Source: Rhizobium sp. N324 (GTDB taxonomy: Bacteria; Pseudomonadota; Alphaproteobacteria; Rhizobiales; Rhizobiaceae). Taken from it: a DNA stretch of 64,000 nt. Position 1 is the stretch's first letter. Each line of letters begins with the position of its first letter. This document shows positions 45,160 to 53,036 of this stretch, piece after piece. The translations under genes were made by a program, and so were the position numbers. The stretch is taken from the NCBI RefSeq assembly GCF_001664485.1, contig NZ_CP013630.1, positions 2,607,001 through 2,671,000 of the forward strand. Direction: 5' to 3'. A model generated the notes under the pieces. It saw only the letters and a list, made by a program, of their open reading frames with translations, searched no databases and had not been told where the DNA came from.

Positions 45160-45438
45160 TCAGGCCTTGGCTGCTTTAAGCTCGTCGATCTTGGCGCAGA
45201 GATTCTTCAGCACGAAATATTCTTCGGTGGAAACCTTGCCCTCGTTGACTTCCTGCGTCCACTTTTCGAGCGGAATCTTGATGCCGAATTCCTTGTCGAT
45301 TGCAAAGACGATGTCGAGGAAATCGAGGCTGTCGATACCGAGGTCGTCGATCGTATGGCTCTCCGGCGTGATCGTCGCGCGGTCGATCTCGCTGGTTTCT
45401 GCAATAATGTCGGCAACTTTATCGAATGTAGCGGTCAC
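45160..45438 (-). CDS. acpXL: Acyl carrier protein for very-long-chain fatty acids
   Basis: AcpXL carries the growing 27-hydroxyoctacosanoate chain. The 92-residue protein has the phosphopantetheine Ser37 in [13 protein letters not shown] and the AcpXL-specific C-terminal part [21 protein letters not shown] chose the GTG at 45438 because GAGG stands 8 bases before it and the protein then begins [12 protein letters not shown], as in other rhizobia; a longer reading has no support. It is the first gene of the lipid A acyl cluster and is divergent from fnrN. Confidence 0.95.
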
Positions 45439-45704
45439 GCGCTGTACCTCATGAAATGACGATTTAAATCCCCTCATAGGCAAATCCATTTCAAAAGCCA
45501 ATGCTTTCGTCCGGGCGTTGCGGCAATTTGCCGGTCGGGTGTTGCCTAAACAGCAATGGAATGCAGGCCTTTGCCGTCACCCGAGCCGGGGCGAAGCCAC
45601 TGCACCCCCTGTACCGGTGGCCCAACAAGCATCCGAATCAAAGCCGCGTACGGCCTCGCCTCGGCGCAAGCGCCCTTCCCGGGCGGAGCCGCAAGCACGG
45701 ACAC

Positions 45705-45718
45705 TTGATCTGGATCAA
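45705..45718 (+). promoter_or_regulatory. Anaerobox, distal
   Basis: TTGATCTGGATCAA is a perfect TTGAT-N4-ATCAA site. Its centre is 32 bases upstream of the next box. In R. leguminosarum fnrN the distal of two boxes activates transcription, with centres at about -44.5 and -12.5; the spacing here is the same. Confidence 0.9.
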
Positions 45719-45736
45719 ATCGCAAGCCCCGCGATT

Positions 45737-45750
45737 TTGATAATCATCAA
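45737..45750 (+). promoter_or_regulatory. Anaerobox, proximal
   Basis: TTGATAATCATCAA is a second perfect site. By analogy with known fnrN promoters it overlaps the promoter core and lets high levels of FnrN repress their own gene. This predicts a transcription start near base 45756. Confidence 0.88.
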
Positions 45751-45863
45751 ACGGCACGGGAAGAAATCGGGATAGCCGAACCCGCAATCGGGGCGTAATC
45801 GTCTCGGAAGAGCCAGCCATGCCCGGGCATGCCGGCTGCATCCGGATTTCGAAGGATCAGGAA

Positions 45864-46586
45864 ATGGACGTCGCACGCAGTAAGGTTTCCGAGCTCGGCA
45901 CGCCTGTCGCTTGCCGCTCCTGCCAGGCCCGGCACGGCGTCGTCTGCGGCGCCTTGTCGAGCAGCCAGTTGCAGGAACTCGGCCGCCACTCGCTACGCCG
46001 CAAGGTCGATGCCGGTTCGGAAATCGTCGCTCAGGGCGCGGAAAGCTCCTTCTATTCGAACATCATGCGCGGGGTGGTGAAGCTCTGTAAGGTGATGCCG
46101 GACGGTCGCCAGCAGATCGTCGGCTTGCAATTCGCCCCCGATTTTGTCGGCAGGCCGTTCATGCGCGAAAGCACGCTGTCGGCCGAGGCTGCGACCGATG
46201 CGGAGATCTGTGTCTTCCCCCGCAATCTGCTCGACCGCATGATACTGGAGACGCCGGAGCTGCAGCGCAGCCTGCACGATCAGGCGCTGAAGGAACTGGA
46301 CGCCGCGCGCGAATGGATGCTGACGCTCGGCCGGCGCACCGCCGAGGAGAAGGTCGCAAGCCTGCTCCACCTCATCGCCACGCATGCCGAGCCGGAAACA
46401 GCCACCAGCACCGCCTTCGACCTGCCGCTATCGCGCGCCGAGATCGCCGATTTTCTTGGGCTGACGATCGAAACCGTCAGCCGCCAGTTGACCCGGCTGC
46501 GCAAAAGCGGCGTCATCCGCATCGAGAACATCAGACATATCGTCGTCCCCGATATGGATGAGCTGGAAAAGAAAATCAGCGGGTAA
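45864..46586 (+). CDS. fnrN: Oxygen-sensing Crp/Fnr regulator FnrN
   Basis: The 240-residue protein has the iron-sulfur cysteines of the FnrN group, Cys17-x2-Cys20-x7-Cys28, plus Cys116 in AEICVFP, which equals Cys122 of E. coli FNR. A cyclic-nucleotide-fold core and the recognition helix T-I-E-T-V-S-R-Q-L follow; Glu, Ser and Arg there read TTGAT sites. It senses oxygen loss and turns on microaerobic genes in nodules, such as fixNOQP. Two anaeroboxes lie upstream. ATG 45864 follows AAGGA; an earlier ATG (45819) would add 15 residues. Confidence 0.93.
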   Translation: MDVARSKVSELGTPVACRSCQARHGVVCGALSSSQLQELGRHSLRRKVDAGSEIVAQGAESSFYSNIMRGVVKLCKVMPDGRQQIVGLQFAPDFVGRPFMRESTLSAEAATDAEICVFPRNLLDRMILETPELQRSLHDQALKELDAAREWMLTLGRRTAEEKVASLLHLIATHAEPETATSTAFDLPLSRAEIADFLGLTIETVSRQLTRLRKSGVIRIENIRHIVVPDMDELEKKISG

Positions 46587-47004
46587 TCACCACACGGGTA
46601 TTGGCAAGGCCGGCCTGGCGCGCCAGCGAGAAAAACTGGGCCGCATTCTCGGGATGCAGGCGGACGCAGCCATGCGAGGCCGGCCGGCCCAGGCGCTTCA
46701 GGTCGAAGGTGGCGTGAACGGCGTAACCGCCGTTGAAGAACACCGCATAGGGCATCGGCGCATTGTCGTATTTCCGGGAACGGTGATCGCGTGACAGCCA
46801 CTTGGCGCTCCACGAACCGGTCGGCGTGACATAGCCGTTGCGCGCGGTCGAAACCTTCCAGCGATACTTGACGAAGCCGTTCTCGGTGACGGTCATCGTC
46901 TGCTTGCCGATACTGATATTGGCGACCAGCGTCGCCGCCTCGGCGGCAACGGGAGAAAACTGCAGCAATAAACTTGCGGCCGCGGCCGCCAAAATCGTCT
47001 TCAT
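46576..47004 (-). CDS. L,D-transpeptidase (YkuD)
   Basis: The 142-residue protein has a signal peptide (cleavage near AEAATL) and the YkuD catalytic motif H-x-x-x...SHGCVRLHPENA with nucleophile Cys. Enzymes of this family make 3-3 cross-links in peptidoglycan or attach proteins to it in the periplasm. At 142 residues it is a minimal version without a binding domain. Its 3' end overlaps that of fnrN by 11 bases, so the two converge without a terminator between them. Confidence 0.9.
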   Translation of the reverse strand: MKTILAAAAASLLLQFSPVAAEAATLVANISIGKQTMTVTENGFVKYRWKVSTARNGYVTPTGSWSAKWLSRDHRSRKYDNAPMPYAVFFNGGYAVHATFDLKRLGRPASHGCVRLHPENAAQFFSLARQAGLANTRVVITR

Positions 47005-47153
47005 GAATAACCCCTCTTCGCACCCGCGCAGTTTAATTGCGCCCTCACGACAGAGAGACTACGGCAATACTTATTATTTAGCTTTAACCCGAATGGTAAT
47101 CACAATTTTAACACACTGAAGCCAGAAGCGCCGCTGCAGGACAGCGGTCCGCC

Positions 47154-47354
47154 TCACTGGAGCTTGCGTGGAGCCGAAGGCCGGTTGAGCCGCTGGTAGG
47201 CCTTGTTCATCTTCTCACGGATCGAGGCCATCGTGCCGAGATTGTGACCGCAGGCGGCACAGGTGATGATATCCGTCTCGCGGATCTCGGCCCGCTCGAA
47301 CTTCATCTTGGTGCTCTTGCACTTCGGGCACGGTAATTCAACCTGAACTGTCAT
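47154..47354 (-). CDS. Small zinc-ribbon protein
   Basis: The 66-residue protein contains one zinc ribbon, C-P-K-C (residues about 9-12) and C-A-A-C (about 31-34), like the TFIIS or ECF-type zinc fingers, and a basic C-terminal tail. Function is unknown; such proteins often bind nucleic acid. The ATG at 47354 begins MTVQVELPCPKC; a longer reading upstream lacks similarity. It is a single gene with a repeat element upstream. Confidence 0.7.
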   Translation of the reverse strand: MTVQVELPCPKCKSTKMKFERAEIRETDIITCAACGHNLGTMASIREKMNKAYQRLNRPSAPRKLQ

Positions 47355-47436
47355 CGCTCTGCTTCCGGTCTGATGAGATATGAGGCGCTTCGCATAAACG
47401 TTTGAGCCGGAGCTGTCCACTGGGGTGTCGGTGGTT

Positions 47437-47609
47437 ACCCCCTCTGCCCTGCCGGGCATCTCCCCACAGGTGGGGAGATCGGCAAGACGTTTGGATCATC
47501 CGTCCCTTTCTGCCGTATCGAAATAACGACGCGATAATTGTTTGGGAGACCATTGCGCCCATCCGATCTCCCCCCTTGTGGGGGAGATGTCCGGCAGGAC
47601 AGAGGGGGT
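47437..47609. repeat. MITE-like element with long inverted ends
   Basis: The 173-bp element has 29-bp terminal inverted repeats (starting ACCCCCTCTG on both ends, 27 of 29 positions equal). Each end also contains a small hairpin (CTCCCCACAGGTGGGGAG on the left). It lies in the gap between the zinc-ribbon gene and the end of cobD. The same design, with a different wording, occurs inside cobN. Confidence 0.75.
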
Positions 47610-47624
47610 GCCCTCACGCACAGC

Positions 47625-48605
47625 CTACAAAAAACACAAAAACAACCCGAAGATCAGACCGGTCAGCACCATGCAGCTGGCATAAAACACCGACACGCCG
47701 TCCTCGATGTCGCCAGCGGTGGCAACGTCGCGGCCGGGATTGTTGATCATCGGCTCCGTCACGACGACACCACCATAGATGCGCGGGCCGGCGAGCTGGA
47801 CGTTGAGGGCACCGGCCATTGCCGCCTCCGGCCGGCCGGAATTCGGCGAGCGATGCAGGCCGCCGTCGCGCACCGCCACCCGGATCGCCTCGCGGCAGGG
47901 GCTCATGCCGCGCCGGATCCAGGCGCCGGCGGCGATCAGCAGGATGGAGAGGCGCGCGGCCGGCCAGTTGGCGATATCGTCGAGCCGGGCCGCGGCCCAG
48001 CCGAAATCGATGTATTTTTCCGACCTGTGGCCGATCATCGAATCGGCCGTGTTCAGCATCTTGTAGGCGAGCAGGCCCGGCAGGCCGAAGACGGCATAGC
48101 AAAGGGCCGGCGCCACGACGCCGTCGGAGAAATTTTCCGCCAGGCTTTCGATCGCCGCGCGGCAGACGGCCGGCTCGTCGAGGGTCTCGGGATCGCGCCC
48201 GACGATGCGCGAGACGGCGTTCCGGCCGCCGGCAAGCCCCTCGCCGCGCAAGGCCACAGCGACTGCCGCGACGTGATCGGCAAGGCTCTTCTGCGCCAGG
48301 AAGATCGCCACCAGGCCGGCCTCCAGCACGAGGCCGACAAGCCCGAAGAGCGCGAAGAACCGGTCGAACACGAAGCCTGCGGCGATCGACAGCAGAAGCA
48401 GCGCCAGGATCGCCGCAACGCCGTTCATCCGGCGCTGGGAACCCGTAAGGCTTGAGGGATTGAGCTGCTGATCGGCGTAAGAGATCGCCGCGCCAAAGAT
48501 GACGACGGGATGCGGCACGCGCGACCACAGCCATTGCGGATCACCGGCGATCCGGTCGAGCAGCAGCGCCAGAAGCAGGACCAGAAGGTTTTCGTCGATC
48601 GTCAT
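47625..48605 (-). CDS. cobD: Adenosylcobinamide-phosphate synthase (CbiB type)
   Basis: This membrane enzyme attaches aminopropanol phosphate to adenosylcobyrate. The 326-residue protein has about four to five helices and the family segments LLLDRIAGDPQWLWSRVPHP (about 14-33), VGRDPETLDEPAVCRAAIES (about 128-147) and NTADSMIGHRSEKYIDFGW (about 185-203). Its start overlaps the end of cobC by 4 bases. It is the last gene of the cobABCD series. The 3' end lies next to a MITE-like repeat. Confidence 0.94.
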   Translation of the reverse strand: MTIDENLLVLLLALLLDRIAGDPQWLWSRVPHPVVIFGAAISYADQQLNPSSLTGSQRRMNGVAAILALLLLSIAAGFVFDRFFALFGLVGLVLEAGLVAIFLAQKSLADHVAAVAVALRGEGLAGGRNAVSRIVGRDPETLDEPAVCRAAIESLAENFSDGVVAPALCYAVFGLPGLLAYKMLNTADSMIGHRSEKYIDFGWAAARLDDIANWPAARLSILLIAAGAWIRRGMSPCREAIRVAVRDGGLHRSPNSGRPEAAMAGALNVQLAGPRIYGGVVVTEPMINNPGRDVATAGDIEDGVSVFYASCMVLTGLIFGLFLCFL

Positions 48606-49687
48606 CGCTCAAATCCCTGAAGAGCTTCACCAAGCCGTCTGTCCGCCGCCGCATCCGGCGTCAGGCCGAAACGCAGCCAATCCGGCGCATAATCGAACTT
48701 GCGGACGAGAATATGATGCCGGCAAAGATGCGTGTAAATGTCACTCGCCCTGCCATCGGCAACTAGGGTGAACAATGCCGTCCCTCCCCTGATCCGCAAT
48801 CCGGCCGAGGCCAGCGTCGTCTGCAGGGCGGCGCTGCGTTCATCGAGAGAGTGACGAATCACGGAGACGTCGGAACGCAGCAGCGAGGCGGCAATCGACA
48901 GCGCCGGGCCGGAGACCGCCCAGGGGCCGAGCCAGTCCTCGAAACGCGCGAGAATATCCTCGCGCGCAATCGCAAACCCCAGCCGCAGGCCGGCAAGCCC
49001 GAAAAACTTTCCGAAGGAGCGGAAGATAACCAGGTTGGGAAGTTCTTGCGCGCGGGCCGCGAGGCTCAGCGCCGGATCGGTATCACCGAAAGCCTCGTCG
49101 ACGACGAGAAATCCGCCTGCCGCCGTCATGCTGTCGTGCAGGGCAATCAGCGCTTCGGCCGGCCAGATCCTGCCGTCTGGATTGTTCGGATTGACGACGA
49201 CGGCTAGCCGATGCTCCGCCCCGATCTCGGCGACATCGCCGACCGCATCGACGGCAAAACCAGCCGATGTAAAAGCGCGCGCATATTCGCCATAGGTCGG
49301 CGCTACCACGGCAACGCTGTTGTCCGTCACTGCAACCCTGTTGTCCGTCACGGCAACCCTGTTGTCCCCAGCGGCGATATGATCGTCCGTCGCGGCAACC
49401 TGCCTTTCCCGCCAAAGCAGGCGTGGTAGAAGCTGGATCACCGATTGCGTTCCGGGCACCGGCAGCGGCAAGATCTCGCCGCTGCCATAATGGTCGCGGG
49501 CCGCAAACCGTGCCTCATCGACGAGATGCCTGTCCGGTAGTCGGCGCCAGGCCTGTGCCGGGATCTCGGGCAGAGCGACGGGACAGGGATTGATGCCGGT
49601 GGAAAGGTCGAGCCACTCTTCCGGTCTGCCGCCGAAGCCGGCGGCGGCTGCGGTGATGCCGCCGCCATGGGCAATCGGCGCGCTCAT
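48602..49687 (-). CDS. cobC: Threonine-phosphate decarboxylase-like CobC with a coding minisatellite
   Basis: CobC is a PLP-dependent aminotransferase-fold enzyme that supplies the aminopropanol arm. The 361-residue protein has HGGGITAAAAGFGG and DLSTGINPCPV at the N terminus, VVNPNNPDGRIW (about 165) and the PLP-Lys region IFRSFGKFFGLAGLRLG (about 218-234). Between RQ and VAVVAPTYGEYA (about residues 95-125) four near copies of a 7-residue unit (V-A-V-T-D-N-R) are inserted in frame, encoded by a 21-bp tandem repeat. The usual protein has none. It overlaps cobB and cobD by 4 bases each. Confidence 0.92.
   Translation of the reverse strand: MSAPIAHGGGITAAAAGFGGRPEEWLDLSTGINPCPVALPEIPAQAWRRLPDRHLVDEARFAARDHYGSGEILPLPVPGTQSVIQLLPRLLWRERQVAATDDHIAAGDNRVAVTDNRVAVTDNSVAVVAPTYGEYARAFTSAGFAVDAVGDVAEIGAEHRLAVVVNPNNPDGRIWPAEALIALHDSMTAAGGFLVVDEAFGDTDPALSLAARAQELPNLVIFRSFGKFFGLAGLRLGFAIAREDILARFEDWLGPWAVSGPALSIAASLLRSDVSVIRHSLDERSAALQTTLASAGLRIRGGTALFTLVADGRASDIYTHLCRHHILVRKFDYAPDWLRFGLTPDAAADRRLGEALQGFER
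49311..49394. repeat. 21-bp tandem minisatellite inside cobC
   Basis: Four head-to-tail units of 21 bp begin at 49311, 49332, 49353 and 49374. The first three differ by few bases (GCAACGCTG or GCAACCCTG, then TTGTCCGTCACT and variants). The fourth is more diverged. As 21 is a multiple of three, the frame is kept and 28 residues are added. Strains may differ in copy number. Confidence 0.88.
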
Positions 49688-50991
49688 GCGGCCGCTCTCG
49701 CAAGGTCGATCAGGTGCATATAGGATCCCGCCACCTGGCCGCGGCGCAGCCCGACAGCACCGAGATCGGTTCCCAGCGCATCCTGCGCTGTAAACAGCCG
49801 CTTTCCCTCACCCTCGGAGACAACGGTGGAATAGTGGAATTCATGCGCCGTCATCGTCCGCGCGAAGAAGGCGCCGTCGAGCGGCGTCACACGGCGATAG
49901 CCGAGATGGCGCCGGCGCTCGGCATAACTGGTGACGACAGGCAGCAGGCCGAGCATTTCGTGGCGCTTGCCTGTCGCATCGATCAGCCCATCGCCGAGCA
50001 TCATGTATCCGCCGCACTCGCCATAGATCCGGATGCCGCGCGCCGCCGCATCGAGCATGCCGGCACGGAAAATCTGCGCTTGAGAGAGCTGCCCCGCATG
50101 CAGCTCGGGATAACCGCCCGGCAGATAGATCGCATCGGCGTCACCGGCCGGCGCCTCGTCGGCAAGCGGCGAGAAGAAGGAAATATCAGCCCCGCGGCGG
50201 CGCCACCCAAGCAGCATATGCTCGTAGGAAAAGGCGAAGGCGACGTCGCGCGCCACGGCGATGCGGGCGCCGATCGGCATCAGCCGATCGATATTGGCGG
50301 CCGACGGCCGATTGAGCCCCTGCCTGGCAATGCGCAGCAGGAATTCGAAATTGCATTCCTCGGACACGGCGTCCGCCGCATGATCGATGAAATTCTCGAG
50401 CGTCGCGTGCTCGCCGGCCTGGACGAGACCGAGATGGCGCTCCGGCAGGGAAATCGCCTTGTCGTTGCCGATCACGGCGACAACGGGCATGCGGATCGCT
50501 TCCAGTGCCTGGCGCAGCATCGCCTCATGCCGTTCGCTGCCGACCTTGTTGAGGATGACGCCGGCAACGCGGACATCGGCGCGGAAGCCGGCAAAGCCTG
50601 ACACCAGCGGCGCCACCGATTGCGACATGCGCGAAGCGTCGACGACGAGCACCACGGAAAGGCCGAGCTGGGCGGCAAGATCGGCCGCCGTCCCCTTTCC
50701 GTCGGCCGCTCCGTCGAACAGACCCATCATCGCCTCGATGACCAGGATGCGGTCGCCAGAGCGGTGAAGGGCAGCATTGGCCGAGATCAGCTCCGGCCGC
50801 ATCGCCCAGGGATCGAAATTCAGACAAGGCGTGCCGCTCGCCGCCGCATGGAAGGCGGGGTCGATGTAATCGGGGCCGGCCTTGCCAGGTGCGACCGCGA
50901 CGCCGCGCCGGCGCAGCGCCCGCAGCAGCCCAAGCGTCACCGTCGTCTTGCCGGCGCCGGAGGAAGGGGCTGCGATCAGGAGGCCGCTCAT
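49684..50991 (-). CDS. cobB: Hydrogenobyrinic acid a,c-diamide synthase (CobB)
   Basis: CobB amidates the a and c side chains of hydrogenobyrinate using glutamine and ATP. The 435-residue protein has the P-loop-like start LIAAPSSGAGKTTVTLGLLR, DPAFH-like substrate residues in YIDPAFHAAASG (about 43-54) and a C-terminal class I glutaminase-like domain with the nucleophile Cys in GECGGYMMLG (about 325) and a His in HEFHYSTV. It lies between cobA and cobC with 4-base overlaps, so the genes are translated together. Confidence 0.95.
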   Translation of the reverse strand: MSGLLIAAPSSGAGKTTVTLGLLRALRRRGVAVAPGKAGPDYIDPAFHAAASGTPCLNFDPWAMRPELISANAALHRSGDRILVIEAMMGLFDGAADGKGTAADLAAQLGLSVVLVVDASRMSQSVAPLVSGFAGFRADVRVAGVILNKVGSERHEAMLRQALEAIRMPVVAVIGNDKAISLPERHLGLVQAGEHATLENFIDHAADAVSEECNFEFLLRIARQGLNRPSAANIDRLMPIGARIAVARDVAFAFSYEHMLLGWRRRGADISFFSPLADEAPAGDADAIYLPGGYPELHAGQLSQAQIFRAGMLDAAARGIRIYGECGGYMMLGDGLIDATGKRHEMLGLLPVVTSYAERRRHLGYRRVTPLDGAFFARTMTAHEFHYSTVVSEGEGKRLFTAQDALGTDLGAVGLRRGQVAGSYMHLIDLARAAA

Positions 50992-51827
50992 ACCGGCACC
51001 TTGCCCGCCTGGCGGAACGGATCGGGCTGCAAACGCCGGCCGGCGAGCGCGCCGAGCCAGTCGAGCGAGGCCCTGAGCCGCACCACCTCGCCGACGACGA
51101 CCACGGCCGGCGGTTCGAGCCCGGCGGCAGCGACCGCCTCGGCTGCCTCGCCCAGCGTGGTTTCCAGCACCTGCTGCCGGCCGGTGGCGGCGTTACAGAC
51201 GAAAGCGACGGGTTCGGAGGCGTGCCGGCCGGCGGCGATCAGCCGGGCGCTGATCTCGGCGATATGTTTCATCGCCATATACATGACGATAACGGGCGAG
51301 CCGCGGCCGATCGCCTCCCAGTCGATCCGGTCGGGCACGATGCCGGAAGAATCGTGGCCGGTGACGAAGGTGACGGCATGGTTGATGTCGCGATGTGTCA
51401 CCGGGATGCCGGCATAGGCGAGCCCGCCAATGCCGGCGGTGATGCCGGGCACGATGCGGAAGGGGATGTTATGCTCGACCAGCATCAGCGCTTCCTCGCC
51501 GCCGCGGCCGAAGACGAAGGGATCGCCGCCTTTCAGCCGCAGCACCCGCTTGCCGGCACGCGCCAGCTCCACCAGCCTCAGAGAAATGTCGCGCTGTATC
51601 GCCGAAGGCTTGCCGCCTCGTTTTCCCGCATATTCCACCACCACCTCCGGCCGCGCCAGCGCCAGGCATTCCTCGTTGACCAGCGCGTCATGCACGATGA
51701 CGTCAGCCTGGGAAAGCCCCTTGGCGGCAAGCAGGGTCAGGAGGCCTGGATCGCCGGGACCGGCGCCGACGAGCCAGACGCTGCCCGGCTCCAGCGCCGG
51801 AAGATGGGAGAGTTGGCTATTCAACAT
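50988..51827 (-). CDS. cobA: Uroporphyrinogen-III C-methyltransferase (SUMT)
   Basis: CobA adds two SAM-derived methyl groups to uroporphyrinogen III to give precorrin-2, the branch point to cobalamin and siroheme. The 279-residue protein shows VWLVGAGPGDPGLLTLLAAKGL (near residues 18-39; SAM site), VVEYAGKRGG, RLKGGDPFVFGRGGEE (about 98-113) and VPGITAGIGGLAYAGIPVTHR. No CysG-type siroheme domain is fused. It is the first gene of the cobABCD operon; its promoter should lie in the 190-base gap to the right. Confidence 0.95.
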   Translation of the reverse strand: MLNSQLSHLPALEPGSVWLVGAGPGDPGLLTLLAAKGLSQADVIVHDALVNEECLALARPEVVVEYAGKRGGKPSAIQRDISLRLVELARAGKRVLRLKGGDPFVFGRGGEEALMLVEHNIPFRIVPGITAGIGGLAYAGIPVTHRDINHAVTFVTGHDSSGIVPDRIDWEAIGRGSPVIVMYMAMKHIAEISARLIAAGRHASEPVAFVCNAATGRQQVLETTLGEAAEAVAAAGLEPPAVVVVGEVVRLRASLDWLGALAGRRLQPDPFRQAGKVPV

Positions 51828-51955
51828 TTTGTTGATCTAGGCCCCGGAAAGGCCAAGGTCAACGCCGCGCGCCACGCCTCACCTGAAGTTGCTGAGATAA
51901 CCGTGACTCACTTTGCGAGGAAGCGGATTCGAATTCTCCGAAAACCCTGATAACA

Positions 51956-51975
51956 ATATGAATATATTATCATAT
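51956..51975. promoter_or_regulatory. AT-rich inverted repeat upstream of cobA
   Basis: ATATGA-N8-TCATAT forms a symmetric site in a very AT-rich patch (51949-51978) of an otherwise GC-rich gap. Its place about 130 bases before the cobA start suits an operator or promoter. I do not recognise the regulator; no cobalamin riboswitch consensus is present here. Confidence 0.35.
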
Positions 51976-52016
51976 GATCGCGAAGGCCGGCCGCGATGCA
52001 GCCGACCTCTCAAGGG

Positions 52017-52967
52017 TCAAACCGTAAGCAGCGTATCGCGGATGAGATTGATGACCTTCTCCGATTCGATGCCGGTGCAGACGACCTGACTGGGCAGGCC
52101 GTCCCAGTCGCCCGGCGGGAAACGGCGGCCGTCCGGCTTGACGATGGTCTGGCCGTCGGCAATGCCGCCGCAGACAACGCGCACCGCACCCGATATCGAC
52201 GAGAACAGCTCCGGCGCCACGACATAGACTGAAGCGCAGCTGTCATGCACCATCATGCCGTCTTCGACCGCATGCTTGTAAAAATCGATGTAAGACTGCG
52301 ACAGCGCGTCGAGCAGCTTCACCGCCCCGTCGCCCCTGGCCGCCATTTCGCCGAGATAGCTGCGGCTCATCGTGGTGATCGAGGTGACGTCGAGGCCGAT
52401 GACGGTGACCTTCCAGGGCGCGGTCATGACGATGTCGGCAGCTTCGGGATCGCCGTGGATATTGGCCTCTGCGACCGGCGAGACATTGCCCGGCACGTAG
52501 AAATTACCGCCCATGATGACGACGTCCTTGACCAGGCGCGCAATCTCCGGGTCTTCCTTCAGTGCCCGCGCCAGATTGGTCATCCGGCCGACGGCCACCA
52601 GGCGGACCTCGCCCGGATGGGCGCGGACCGTGTCGATGATGAAGCGATGTGCCGGGCGCGGATCGAGCGGCAGGTCGATCGTCTCAGGCACCGCGATATC
52701 GCCGAGACCGTTGTCGCCATGCACCATGGAAGGCCATTCCCGCTCGGCGCGCGAGGGGTCGATGGTGACACTGGCGCCTTTGGCGACAGGTGCCGGGATA
52801 TTCCATTCGCGCTTGAGGAAGAGCGCATTGCGCGTCGTCGTCTCCACCGAGGCATTGCCGAATACCGTGGTGATGCCGATCAGATCGATTTCAAGATGGC
52901 GGTGCAGGAAAAGAAGCGCCATAGCGTCGTCGACGCCCGGGTCAGTGTCATAAATGACCTTGTGCAT
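52017..52967 (-). CDS. Nucleoside hydrolase (inosine-uridine preferring type)
   Basis: The 316-residue protein has the calcium-binding aspartate cluster VIYDTDPGVDDAMAL (about 4-18) and further family segments: VTVIGLDVT-like (about 185-195) and EDGMMVHDSCASVYVV (about 232-247) with catalytic His and Asp. It splits ribonucleosides into ribose and base for salvage. The position between cobA and cobE, on the same strand, is probably incidental. It starts 69 bases after cobE. Confidence 0.92.
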   Translation of the reverse strand: MHKVIYDTDPGVDDAMALLFLHRHLEIDLIGITTVFGNASVETTTRNALFLKREWNIPAPVAKGASVTIDPSRAEREWPSMVHGDNGLGDIAVPETIDLPLDPRPAHRFIIDTVRAHPGEVRLVAVGRMTNLARALKEDPEIARLVKDVVIMGGNFYVPGNVSPVAEANIHGDPEAADIVMTAPWKVTVIGLDVTSITTMSRSYLGEMAARGDGAVKLLDALSQSYIDFYKHAVEDGMMVHDSCASVYVVAPELFSSISGAVRVVCGGIADGQTIVKPDGRRFPPGDWDGLPSQVVCTGIESEKVINLIRDTLLTV

Positions 52968-53036
52968 GATATGTCCTCTAGATGTAAACCGCGAGCCGCC
53001 GGACAGCGCCGCGAATTGCCGCCACCATAACGCCCG

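Larger units (their letters stand above)
45439..45863. promoter_or_regulatory. Divergent acpXL/fnrN control region
   Basis: About 425 bases with no gene. The acpXL promoter should lie on the left side. The right side holds two perfect anaeroboxes for FnrN/FixK-type regulators, listed separately. Their distance from acpXL (about 270 bases from its start) makes direct control of acpXL uncertain. Confidence 0.6.

Noticed and set aside
49311..49394. CRISPR-like array
   Set aside because: Units are 21 bp, directly adjacent without spacers, and lie in frame inside cobC.
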